DNA of 39,082 nt from Beijerinckiaceae bacterium (GTDB lineage Bacteria; Pseudomonadota; Alphaproteobacteria; Rhizobiales; Beijerinckiaceae). This document shows positions 25,891 to 34,325 of this stretch, one piece after another. The notes under the pieces were generated by a model. The model was not told the DNA's origin and did no database searches. It worked only from the letters and a program-made list of their open reading frames with translations. Location of the stretch: positions 1 to 39,082 of the forward strand of contig CANJJI010000024.1 of assembly GCA_947474545.1 (NCBI GenBank), read 5' to 3'. The first letter of the stretch is position 1. Each line of letters begins with the position of its first letter. The position numbers and the translations under genes are program-made.

Positions 25891-28218
25891 CTATTGCTTC
25901 TTTTTGGCTTGTTGAATGATTTCCCACAGACGTTGCGGCGTTGCCGGCATTGGTACGTCGCGGATATTGAACGGCGATAGCGCATCCACGAGCGCATTGG
26001 CGACAGCCGGCAACGCGCCGACGCAACCAGCTTCGCCCGCACCTTTGACACCAAGTGGATTGGTGTTTGTCGGCACGGGATTACTTTGAATATGCACGTA
26101 GGAAAAATCCTTGGCGTGTGGCATCGTGTAATCCATAAAAGACCCGGTCTGTAAGTCGCCGGTCTGCGGGTCGTAGCGCAATTCCTCCATCATCATCTGG
26201 CCAACACCCTGCGAAATGCCGCCGACAATCTGGCCTTTCAGCAACAAGGGGTTCATCACCCGGCCAACATCATCGACGACGCAATAATTAACGATTTCAG
26301 TCTCACCCGTGTCTTCGTCAATTTCCAGTTCGACGATATGGCACCCGTTGGGATAATTCGCCGCCTTGTTGTTATAGACGGCGCTGGAATTCAGCCCCGG
26401 CTCCTCCCCATCGGGCAATTGGTTAGGCTTTGAAGCCATCAGCACGACTTCTTTCATGCTGATGCTGCCGCCAGTCTTCTTGGCCTTGAACAGGCCTTCT
26501 CCATACTCGACATCTTCAGGCGCGCTTTGAAGCGCATGGGCCGCGATCCGTTTCGCCTTTACAATGATCTTGTCCGCCGCCATCACCATCGCACCGCCGC
26601 CGATAGCTGAAGTACGTGAACCGCCCGTGCCTTCGCCATAAAATACGATATCCGTATCGCCCTGCTCGTAATGAACGTCTTTGGGATCGACCCCAAGCTT
26701 GTCACACACAAGTTGCTTGAACACGGTTTCATGGCCCTGTCCATGCGATACGGAGCCGGAGATCAATGTCATGCTGCCCGTGCGGTCAAACCGGATTTCG
26801 GCGCCTTCAATTCCCGGCGACGCCGCTTTCTCAATTGAATTGGAAATACCGATACCGCGATATTTGCCGCGATTACGCGCTTCTGCACGGCGCGCCTCAA
26901 AACCTTTCCAGTCTGCCATTTCGAGGCAGGTATCCATGTTCTTTTCAAATTCGCCGCTATCATAAAGAAAATTCAACGCCGACATATATGGCAACATGGC
27001 AGGAGAAATCAGATTGCGCCGCCGCAATTCGACAGGATCAATTTTGAGTTCACGCGCTGCGCAATCCACCAGCCGTTCCAGCACATATGCGGCTTCCGGC
27101 CTCCCGTTACCGCGGTAAGGACGCATCCAGTGCGTATGCGTGAACGCTGCAGTCACATCGATATGAATGCCGCCAAATGTATAGACACCTGCCAGCGTAC
27201 CAAGATTGCTGATTGGTCCGCCTTCCGAACCCGGCTGCACATAGGCGCCGAGATTGGCGATTGTTCTAATCCGCATGCCCAGAAATTTGCCGTCTTTGTC
27301 GAGCGCCAGATGCGCTTCGGTCACATTATCGCGCGCCGCTGCATCTGAAAGGAATGACTCACTTCGAGTTGCAGTCCATTTAACCGGACGTCCGATAATC
27401 TTGGCCGCGAGCAGTACAAGGCCAACTTCATTGAACACACCCGATTTCATGCCGAAACTTCCGCCGATATCTCCGGCGACGACACGCAATTTGCTTTCGG
27501 GAATACGCAGCGTTTCCGCGAGCTTTTCACGAAAGTCCAGCGCACGCTGCAATGTTGTGTAAACAGTGTAGCGATCGGCGGCCTTGTCATAAACGCCGAT
27601 GGAGCCACGCGGCTCCATGGTCGCCGCCATCACACGCGTGATGTTGAATGTCTGTTTGACGACGTGATCGGCAACTTCGAACGCAGCATCCGTCTTTGCT
27701 TTGTCGCCTTCAATATGAACGTAGCAGATATTATCCGGATTATCGGCATGAACAACAGGCGCACCCGGCTTGAGAGCGTCTATAGCCGTCAGCACCGCCG
27801 GCAAGGGCTCATATTCGACATCGATCAGTTCGAGCGCATCCAGCGCCTGATGTTTTGTTTCCGCAACAACAAACGCGACATAGTCGCCGATCCAGCGTAC
27901 GCGATCCCGGGTCATGCCGGGCAGAGCGGGGCGGTACATAGGTGAGCCGTCGCGTTTTTTCTTGCCGGTCGGGCGAGGCAGATCGTCATAGCCAGAAGCA
28001 TCCCAGTCTTCCCACGTCAGTACAGCGAGAACACCGGGAGCGGTCTTTGCTGCGGATGTATCGAGTTTCAAAACTTTTGCATGCGCATGTTTGGCGCGCA
28101 GCACAACGCCCCAGGCCATATTCGGCAGGGCGAGATCATCGACATAGCGTCCTCCACCGCGTAGCAATCGCGGATCTTCAAACCGTGTGACAGGCTGGCC
28201 CAGTGCATATTCACCCAT
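25891..28218 (-). CDS. Xanthine dehydrogenase-family molybdopterin-binding large subunit
   Basis: This 775-residue protein is the catalytic molybdenum subunit of an aldehyde oxidase/xanthine dehydrogenase-type hydroxylase. It begins LGQPVTRFEDPRLLRGGGRY, typical of the CoxL-like group. The cofactor-contact motif GGSFGMKSG is at about 252-260, and the catalytic Glu729 lies in GAGEAG. The active-site loop reads PYRGNGRPEA rather than the CSFR of CO dehydrogenase, so CO oxidation is unlikely. These enzymes hydroxylate N-heteroaromatics, aldehydes or similar substrates with water. The usual [2Fe-2S] and FAD subunits are not encoded beside it. The ATG has a strong GGAGG site. It is the second gene of the minus-strand operon, 20 nt after the GMC gene. 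Confidence 0.94.
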   Translation of the reverse strand: MGEYALGQPVTRFEDPRLLRGGGRYVDDLALPNMAWGVVLRAKHAHAKVLKLDTSAAKTAPGVLAVLTWEDWDASGYDDLPRPTGKKKRDGSPMYRPALPGMTRDRVRWIGDYVAFVVAETKHQALDALELIDVEYEPLPAVLTAIDALKPGAPVVHADNPDNICYVHIEGDKAKTDAAFEVADHVVKQTFNITRVMAATMEPRGSIGVYDKAADRYTVYTTLQRALDFREKLAETLRIPESKLRVVAGDIGGSFGMKSGVFNEVGLVLLAAKIIGRPVKWTATRSESFLSDAAARDNVTEAHLALDKDGKFLGMRIRTIANLGAYVQPGSEGGPISNLGTLAGVYTFGGIHIDVTAAFTHTHWMRPYRGNGRPEAAYVLERLVDCAARELKIDPVELRRRNLISPAMLPYMSALNFLYDSGEFEKNMDTCLEMADWKGFEARRAEARNRGKYRGIGISNSIEKAASPGIEGAEIRFDRTGSMTLISGSVSHGQGHETVFKQLVCDKLGVDPKDVHYEQGDTDIVFYGEGTGGSRTSAIGGGAMVMAADKIIVKAKRIAAHALQSAPEDVEYGEGLFKAKKTGGSISMKEVVLMASKPNQLPDGEEPGLNSSAVYNNKAANYPNGCHIVELEIDEDTGETEIVNYCVVDDVGRVMNPLLLKGQIVGGISQGVGQMMMEELRYDPQTGDLQTGSFMDYTMPHAKDFSYVHIQSNPVPTNTNPLGVKGAGEAGCVGALPAVANALVDALSPFNIRDVPMPATPQRLWEIIQQAKKKQ

Positions 28219-28238
28219 AATATCCTCCGGTCCTTTGT

Positions 28239-29831
28239 TCAGGCACGATTGGCCCTCAATACGAAATCTGCGCAGCGCTCGCCGATCATGATCGACGGCG
28301 CATTGGTGTTACCGCTTGTAACTTGCGGCATGATCGAAGCGTCGGCAACGCGTAGCCGTGGCACGCCCCGTACACGCAGCTGATTGTCCACGACAGCCAT
28401 ATCGTCAGACCCCATCCTGCAGGTGCCAGCAGGATGATAGACGGTCTTGGCAACAGTACGAATGTGATCTTCGATCACAGTATCGGCAATTTCTTCCGGC
28501 CCGCCGGGCGTCAGTTCCTGTTCGATCAGCCGGGCCAGCGCAGGTGAACGGAAAATCTTGCGCGCCAATTTCACACCGCGGATAAGGGTATCGATATCCT
28601 CCCGCGCATCTAGCACATTTGCATTGAGCAGAATGGGATCGGCAGTATTGGACGAGCGAAGTCTTACGCGCCCGCGTGATTGAGGCCGGAGCACACAGGG
28701 ATTCACCGACATGCCGTGGAACGGCGGCGGGGGCTTGTCCACATCGCCGCTCAAGACCGGGATGACATGGAACTGTACGTCGGGGCGCCCGGAGCCTGAC
28801 GTATCGATAAAACCGCCGGTCTCGATCAGATTGGAATTGAGGATGCCTCGTTTGAACAACACATATTCCAGCCCATGCCTGATGGCGCGCAGACCCCGGT
28901 CCTGCCCCCAGAATCCCCAGGGTACATTGAGTTTAGCATAACAGGGCGCGCCCACGTGATCGCGGAAATTTTCTCCAACGCCCGGCAAGTCACGCCGCAG
29001 GGGAACGCCAACTTCAGCCAGATGCGCAGCAGGGCCAATGCCATTCAAGAGTAGTATCTTCGGGCTTGCCAGCGCGCCGGCGCTTAAAATCACTTCTTCT
29101 TTTGCACGTGCCGTAATTTTCTCTGTTCCCGCGCCACGATAACTGACACCGGCAGCCGCGCCATTCTCCAGCACGAGTTCGTCGACAACCACGCCAGTGC
29201 GCAGCGTCAGAAGCTTGTTGTTGCGCACCCGCGCGAGATAAGTCGCCGCAGTGGATCCACGTTTGGCGGCGGATATTGTGTTCTGATAAAAGCCGGCGCC
29301 TTCCTGTTTTGCACCGTTGAAGTCGTCATTAAAGGGGACGCCTGCTTCCTGCGCCGCGCGCAGGAAGGCGTAGCCTACGGGATTACGATATTTGGAATCG
29401 CTGACCACCAGCGGTCCGTCAGTTCCGTGCAGAGGCCCGGCCAACCTCTCGTTGGCTTCACTCTTGATGAAAAATGGCAGGACATCCTCATAGCCCCAGC
29501 CCGAGCAACCGGCATCGCGCCAGTCGTCGTAATCCTGTGCCTGGCCGCGGATATAGATCATGGCGTTGACAGACGAGCCGCCGCCGACCGTCTTCCCCTG
29601 CGGCACGAAAAAAGGGCGGCCCTTCAACGCAGCTTCAGGCTCGCTTTGATACATCCAGAAGCGTTTGGTGCCAATCAACCTGAAAAACATGGCGGGTATG
29701 CTGACCAGCGGCGAGTGCTCCGGCGGCCCGGCTTCCAGCGCCAGCACGCTTTTGCCTGCCTCAATCAGCCGGGTGACGACAGTGCAGCCAGCCGAACCCG
29801 CCCCGATGACAATATAATCGTAGGTTTCCAT
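28239..29831 (-). CDS. GMC-family FAD-dependent oxidoreductase (choline dehydrogenase-like)
   Basis: This 530-residue flavoenzyme oxidises an alcohol group. The FAD-binding GAGSAGC lies at residues 10-16, followed by LEAGPPEHSPL and the GMC signature around GKTVGGGSSVNAMIYIRGQ. The active-site His is in YHPAGTCRMG and the partner Asn in SGNTNAPSIMIGER. The ATG at 29831 gives the usual family length and starts right at the Rossmann strand. A longer frame to 29915 has no ribosome-binding site, and even at 29831 the site is weak. It is the first gene of the five-gene operon running to 23100. Choline itself is not indicated. Confidence 0.94.
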   Translation of the reverse strand: METYDYIVIGAGSAGCTVVTRLIEAGKSVLALEAGPPEHSPLVSIPAMFFRLIGTKRFWMYQSEPEAALKGRPFFVPQGKTVGGGSSVNAMIYIRGQAQDYDDWRDAGCSGWGYEDVLPFFIKSEANERLAGPLHGTDGPLVVSDSKYRNPVGYAFLRAAQEAGVPFNDDFNGAKQEGAGFYQNTISAAKRGSTAATYLARVRNNKLLTLRTGVVVDELVLENGAAAGVSYRGAGTEKITARAKEEVILSAGALASPKILLLNGIGPAAHLAEVGVPLRRDLPGVGENFRDHVGAPCYAKLNVPWGFWGQDRGLRAIRHGLEYVLFKRGILNSNLIETGGFIDTSGSGRPDVQFHVIPVLSGDVDKPPPPFHGMSVNPCVLRPQSRGRVRLRSSNTADPILLNANVLDAREDIDTLIRGVKLARKIFRSPALARLIEQELTPGGPEEIADTVIEDHIRTVAKTVYHPAGTCRMGSDDMAVVDNQLRVRGVPRLRVADASIMPQVTSGNTNAPSIMIGERCADFVLRANRA

Positions 29832-29872
29832 GCCCGAATTCGCTTCTTCCCATGCCCACCGCTGACCGGGGA

Positions 29873-29912
29873 CCAGATTTTTTCGCGCTGCTTTGCAAGT
29901 AGCGCTATCTGG
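29873..29912. promoter_or_regulatory. Composite dyad in the divergent GMC/TerB intergenic region
   Basis: Nested inverted repeats CCAGAT (29873-29878) with ATCTGG (29907-29912), and GCGCT (29885-29889) with AGCGC (29901-29905), lie between the divergent GMC operon and the TerB operon. The unequal spacers on the two sides make a simple RNA hairpin imperfect. It could be an operator for one or both units. Confidence 0.35.
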
Positions 29913-29949
29913 CATAAACCATCATCAAAGCCACCGGAAGAGCAGTTTG

Positions 29950-30423
29950 ATGTTTGATGCATTGCGTGGGTTCTTGACCAATCTGGTTTCTTCAGCCGCC
30001 AGCCGCCGCCACTTTGACGAAAACGATCATCGCCTGGCCGCCGTCGCCTTGTTGATCCATGTCGCCGATTCCGATGGGGCATTTGACGCGCAGGAAAACC
30101 AACGGCTGCGTGAGATCATCAAGGACAGGTTCGACCTAGACGCAGCAACCGCTATCCAGCTCGTACGTGATGCCATGAAAAGCGACCGGGAAGCAGTTGG
30201 CATCGACCATTTCGTCAATATCCTCAAACGTGTCCTGGACGACAATGGGCGGCTCAAGCTAGTTGAAATGATGTGGGATATAGTTTTCGCCGACGGCGAA
30301 GCCAGGGAGACTGAAGAATCGGTCGTCTGGCGCATCGCAGCCATGTTCGGGATCGGCGAAAAGGATCTGGAAACCCTGCGCCGCAGCCGCTCGCCAGGCC
30401 ATTGGCCGGACTCCCGCCCATGA
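29950..30423 (+). CDS. TerB-family (tellurite resistance TerB-like) protein
   Basis: This 157-residue cytoplasmic, mostly helical protein has a TerB-like domain. Two acidic metal-binding-type loops are visible, HVADSDGAFDAQE and FADGEARETEE, which is the repeat pattern of the family. The name comes from the tellurite operon, but chromosomal single copies like this have unknown function and no other ter gene is present. The ATG at 29950 follows a GGAAGAG site. It overlaps the next gene by ATGA, so the two are probably translationally coupled. Confidence 0.85.
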   Translation: MFDALRGFLTNLVSSAASRRHFDENDHRLAAVALLIHVADSDGAFDAQENQRLREIIKDRFDLDAATAIQLVRDAMKSDREAVGIDHFVNILKRVLDDNGRLKLVEMMWDIVFADGEARETEESVVWRIAAMFGIGEKDLETLRRSRSPGHWPDSRP

Positions 30424-31196
30424 CCGCGCTCCCGGTCCTCATTACCGGAGCATCTGGAGGAATAGGCGCAGATCTCGCCCGGATCTTTGCTGCAAAGGGC
30501 CACCCGCTGGCTCTGGCCGCCCGCAACCGAACAGCTATGGAATCACTCGCGAATGAATTGGAGAGTTCTGGTGGACGTAAACCGGTCATAATTGCGTTGG
30601 ACCTCGCCATCCCGGACGCTCCTGGCCTGCTCGCTGATGCGCTGAAGGCTGAAGGGTTTGAACCGGCCATCCTGATCAACAACGCCGGTTACGGCTTGAA
30701 CGGGCGAGTTTCCGCGCTAGACTCGGGCGAACAACTTGGCATCATCGATTTGAATATCCGCGCCCTCACCGCCCTGACCCTGAAATTTTTGCCTTCCATT
30801 GAAAAATCCCATGGCCGCATCCTGAATGTAGCTTCCACAGCAGCCTTCCTGCCCGGCCCCGGCATGGCCATCTACTATGCCAGCAAGGCCTATGTCCTCT
30901 CGTTCAGCCAGGCGCTTTCGCAGGAAATGGAAGGACGGAATGTGACAGTGACCGCACTCTGCCCCGGCCCTACTGCCACTGGCTTTTTTGATCGCGTCGG
31001 CGGCCACACGGCAAAACTTAAAAAATTTGGAATGATGGACGCCATGACAGTCGCACAAGCCGGATATGACGGTCTGATGGCAGGACGCCGCGTCGTTGTC
31101 CCTGGCATGATGAACAAAGTCATGACCAGCCTTATGCCGTTTGTCCCTCGCAAACTCCTTTTGCGCGTGATGGCGCGCATACAGATGGGAAAATAG
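30420..31196 (+). CDS. Short-chain dehydrogenase/reductase
   Basis: This 258-residue NAD(P)-dependent oxidoreductase has the classic SDR features: the cofactor motif TGASGGIG at 9-16, NNAG at 87-90, and the catalytic Ser139, Tyr152 and Lys156 (YYASK). It belongs to the COG0300 (DltE-like) group with CPGPTATGFF after the active site. The long C-terminal tail (VVVPGMMNKVMTSLMPFVPR) looks amphipathic and may touch the membrane. The ATG at 30420 overlaps the TerB stop. The substrate is unknown, and a glutamine amidotransferase gene follows after 18 nt. Confidence 0.92.
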   Translation: MTALPVLITGASGGIGADLARIFAAKGHPLALAARNRTAMESLANELESSGGRKPVIIALDLAIPDAPGLLADALKAEGFEPAILINNAGYGLNGRVSALDSGEQLGIIDLNIRALTALTLKFLPSIEKSHGRILNVASTAAFLPGPGMAIYYASKAYVLSFSQALSQEMEGRNVTVTALCPGPTATGFFDRVGGHTAKLKKFGMMDAMTVAQAGYDGLMAGRRVVVPGMMNKVMTSLMPFVPRKLLLRVMARIQMGK

Positions 31197-31214
31197 GCAG
31201 GTTGAAGAACAAGA

Positions 31215-31991
31215 ATGCTTGACGCTGAGCCCCCGAATTCCGATTTTAGGGTCATGAATCAGAAGAACAGCCAATTTTCATCCGCAGGAAAAATCCTCGT
31301 GGTCCTTCATCAGGAGAAGTCCACCCCTGGCCGCGTCGGGCTGCTACTGTCCCGCATGGGTTTCGACATCGTCGAATGCCGGCCCCGTTTTGGCGATCCG
31401 CTGCCTGAAACAATGCAGGATTACGCCGGCGCCGTGATATTCGGCGGCCCCATGAGCGCCAACGATTCCGACGATTTCATCCGCCGGGAAATCGACTGGA
31501 TCGGCGTCTCGTTGAAAGAGGACAAACCCCTGTTGGGGCTCTGTTTGGGCGCGCAGATGATTGCCCGTCATCTCGGAGAACGTGTTTACGTTCATGAGGA
31601 AGAGGGCGCAGAAATCGGTTATTATCCAGTTCGCCCAACCGAGGCAGGACGCGCATTATGCCAATCCCCGTTTCCGGAAACTGTCTATCAATGGCATCGT
31701 GAGGGATTTGATCTGCCCGGCGCCGCCACGCTACTGGCCGAAGGCGACATGTTTCCGGTGCAGGCGTTTAAATACGGAAGCGCAACAGCGCTGCAATTTC
31801 ATCCCGAAGTCACCTATATCAATATTTGCCGTTGGACGACCATGGCGGGCGAACGGATGCACGGCAATGGCGCGCAGCCGCGCAAGGCACATGTCGATGG
31901 ATGGTTCCAGCACGACAGACCCATAGCCCGATGGACCAGCGAATTTCTGCATCGCTGGAGCGGTCTTAATCTGCCCCCGCAGAAACTCTGA
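31215..31991 (+). CDS. Class I glutamine amidotransferase-like protein
   Basis: This protein of about 258 residues has a GMP-synthase-type glutamine amidotransferase domain. The catalytic triad is complete: Cys110 in GLCLGAQM, His196 and Glu198 in QFHPEVT. It has no synthase domain, so it may act as a gamma-glutamyl hydrolase or give ammonia to an unknown partner. Two starts are plausible: ATG at 31215 (AGG about 13 nt upstream) and ATG at 31254 (TAGGG just upstream). The later start would remove a poorly conserved leader. It is the third gene of the TerB-SDR unit and its stop lies 5 nt from the convergent stop of mscS. Confidence 0.9.
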   Translation: MLDAEPPNSDFRVMNQKNSQFSSAGKILVVLHQEKSTPGRVGLLLSRMGFDIVECRPRFGDPLPETMQDYAGAVIFGGPMSANDSDDFIRREIDWIGVSLKEDKPLLGLCLGAQMIARHLGERVYVHEEEGAEIGYYPVRPTEAGRALCQSPFPETVYQWHREGFDLPGAATLLAEGDMFPVQAFKYGSATALQFHPEVTYINICRWTTMAGERMHGNGAQPRKAHVDGWFQHDRPIARWTSEFLHRWSGLNLPPQKL

Positions 31992-31996
31992 CGTGA

Positions 31997-34324
31997 TCAT
32001 GGCGGCGGTATGATGATGCCAGCAGCCTTGAAGCGTCTGAAAATTTCAAAGCGAAGATCGCTGCGTGTCCGGCCCATATGGTCGACATCATCGACAAAGC
32101 AGCGCAAATCGAAATTCAATGTGGTATTCGCAAATTCAGTGAACAAGACACTCGGGCCTGGCGCTTCCAGGACGTGCGGATGCTTCCTGGCGCAATCGAG
32201 CATTATGTCGCGCACATCTTCCGGATCAGATTTGTAGTCGACTTTTATTTCCAGATTGAACCGTCCATTCCTGTCCATCCGGACCCAGTTCTTGACGACT
32301 CCGGAGATCAGGTTCGAATTCGGCACGATGACGGTCTGGCGTTCAAAAGTCTCGATTTCGGTGGAGCGCACATTGATGCGTTTGACGATGCCTTGATCTG
32401 AACCCACGACAACCCAGTCGCCTACTTTCACCGCCCGCTCCCACAGTAAAATGAGCCCGGAAACAAAATTATTTACGATGGATTGCAGACCAAAGCCGAT
32501 ACCGACAGACAACGCGCCTGCAACAATTGCAAGCTTGTCAAAACTGAACCCAAGGTAGGCAAAAGGCAGAGCGATGGCCGCAAGAGCGCCGGCATATCCG
32601 GCGCTTGTCGTAATCGAATTCTGCAAGCCTGAATCCAGTTCGGTGCTGGGCAGATAGTTTTTTTCCAGCCAGCGCTGGAAAGCGCGGGTGGCGATAAACC
32701 CGGCGAAGAAGAGCACAATCGCGATGACGACGCCTGAAAGAGAAAAGCTCAAGGCGCCAAAACTGAAGCCAAAGAACGCCGCTTGCAGCGTATCGAAGAC
32801 ACTGTTGGACTCCACGCCCCACGGCGCAAGAATTAGCAGGATGCTGATGAAATAAATCAGAAGCGAAACGAGGCCGGACAATAAAATCGAAATCTGTTTC
32901 AGAGCCGATGGCCGCACACCCAGGGCAGTCGAAGCCGCCTGCGCAATTGTGGATTCAGGCTTCATGAACTGGCCAATCACTTCGTTGGCAAGTGTATAAA
33001 GCAGGTAAGCGACTACCAGAATAAACGTCACCCACATGATCTGGGTCAGCATGAAATTGGCAAAATTGATGTAACCAAAAATATTCGCGCCGATAACCCC
33101 GATAATGGCGGCCCAGACTGCCAGCCGCCAAAACGAGAACCAATCGCGCTTCTGCTCGAGGATTGGACCTGTTTCAAAATCAAGTTGTTTGCCTGACCGC
33201 GCTGCTCCAAACAGCGAGTGGGCCATGAGAACGGCCGCCCCCATCGTAAGAAGTGAGCGGGCGGCAATTGAAATATCAAGCGGCGCCGTCACGATTTGAT
33301 TGAGGGATTCCATCAACCTCAATGCGGCAACGATCGACACAAAATTCAGCGCCAACCTGTTGTAGCGGCGGGCCACGTCATCATGAAGCGGCAGCAACCG
33401 CCATTCTGCACGGCCCGGCGCGAACAGGCCGCGCGCCAATCCGACACACAGCGAGATCATACGCACTGCTTCCAGAACAGCCACAATAAAAGGCAACACA
33501 TAGGGCGTGATGAGGTCGAAAGCCTTGAGAATTTCGACGAACGCCATGGCGACGGCAATCGGCAAAATCGCAATCGTCAGGGCTACCCAGATGGCCGCGA
33601 TCACCCTTTGAAATTTTGGAACCGGTTCAGTACGTGGCTTTCGGGTGACGAATCGGCGGACGAGATAACGCAGGGCGGAGTATGCGCCAATCAAAATGAA
33701 AACTGCGCCGGCGAAGCGCAGCAACCGCGCGCCTTTTAGCCTTTGTTGTACCCTGTCAAACCAGTCCGAAAGGATAAACGTGAACGTTCGCGTTACACGC
33801 GGCATAGCCTGAGAAGCATTGTACCAGACCGTCGGATTGAAAGCGCTGGAGGTCGGCTTGAATATTTCTCCGAGTAGCAATTCACGCCGTGCATTGGTAA
33901 TTTCACCCCCCACCTGCGTAAGATGCACAGAGAGAACCCGCGCACGCTTGATCTGCGTATCCAGCTCGTCAAACGACTTTTGGTTCTCCGCTCGGGTCTT
34001 TGCGGCTTCCGCCGATTCCGGCGGCTCGTTGGCCGCAGGCTTGGCTCCAAGCTGATCGAGGCGTTGTCGCGCAGCCTCAAGTAGCGGCTGTAGATCTTCA
34101 AGGATCGCCTGGTTGTCGGCCGACAATGGTTCAAGCTGCGTTCGTAATTGGAGCAAGGCGGAATCATCAAGATCGTTGTCGCGGACAGATTTGGAAATCT
34201 CGTCGATCTTGGATGCAATGGACGAAAGCTTTTGCGGCACATCCGGCGTCTTGTCCTGCGCAAGCACATGATAACCGGCCGCCAGTGAAATGATCAGGAA
34301 TAGGGTGCGTAGAAAAGCTTGCAA
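31997..34324 (-). CDS. MscS-family mechanosensitive channel with DUF3772 domain
   Basis: This 775-residue inner-membrane protein begins with a signal peptide (LQAFLRTLFLIISLAAGY, then HVLAQ). A periplasmic DUF3772/coiled-coil region follows (about 25-180), then about ten membrane helices, and an MscS domain at the C-terminus. The pore helix and beta domain are clear: AGALSVGIGFGLQSIVNNFVSG (AGALSVGIGFG, LQSIVNNFVSG), ERAVKVGDWVVV, and TVIVPNSNLISG. Such channels release solutes on hypo-osmotic shock. The start is a TTG at 34324 with CGGAG about 7 nt upstream, one nucleotide after the epmB stop, so translation is probably coupled. No ATG fits the signal peptide. Confidence 0.93.
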   Translation of the reverse strand: MQAFLRTLFLIISLAAGYHVLAQDKTPDVPQKLSSIASKIDEISKSVRDNDLDDSALLQLRTQLEPLSADNQAILEDLQPLLEAARQRLDQLGAKPAANEPPESAEAAKTRAENQKSFDELDTQIKRARVLSVHLTQVGGEITNARRELLLGEIFKPTSSAFNPTVWYNASQAMPRVTRTFTFILSDWFDRVQQRLKGARLLRFAGAVFILIGAYSALRYLVRRFVTRKPRTEPVPKFQRVIAAIWVALTIAILPIAVAMAFVEILKAFDLITPYVLPFIVAVLEAVRMISLCVGLARGLFAPGRAEWRLLPLHDDVARRYNRLALNFVSIVAALRLMESLNQIVTAPLDISIAARSLLTMGAAVLMAHSLFGAARSGKQLDFETGPILEQKRDWFSFWRLAVWAAIIGVIGANIFGYINFANFMLTQIMWVTFILVVAYLLYTLANEVIGQFMKPESTIAQAASTALGVRPSALKQISILLSGLVSLLIYFISILLILAPWGVESNSVFDTLQAAFFGFSFGALSFSLSGVVIAIVLFFAGFIATRAFQRWLEKNYLPSTELDSGLQNSITTSAGYAGALAAIALPFAYLGFSFDKLAIVAGALSVGIGFGLQSIVNNFVSGLILLWERAVKVGDWVVVGSDQGIVKRINVRSTEIETFERQTVIVPNSNLISGVVKNWVRMDRNGRFNLEIKVDYKSDPEDVRDIMLDCARKHPHVLEAPGPSVLFTEFANTTLNFDLRCFVDDVDHMGRTRSDLRFEIFRRFKAAGIIIPPP

Positions 34325-34325
34325 G

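Noticed and set aside
15119-29831. Genomic island with recognisable ends
   Set aside because: No tRNA, integrase, insertion sequence or flanking direct repeat was seen, so mobility of the catabolic block is unsupported.
29832-29915. N-terminal extension of the GMC oxidoreductase
   Set aside because: No ribosome-binding site, no similarity to the family, and the ATG at 29831 starts exactly at the FAD-binding strand.
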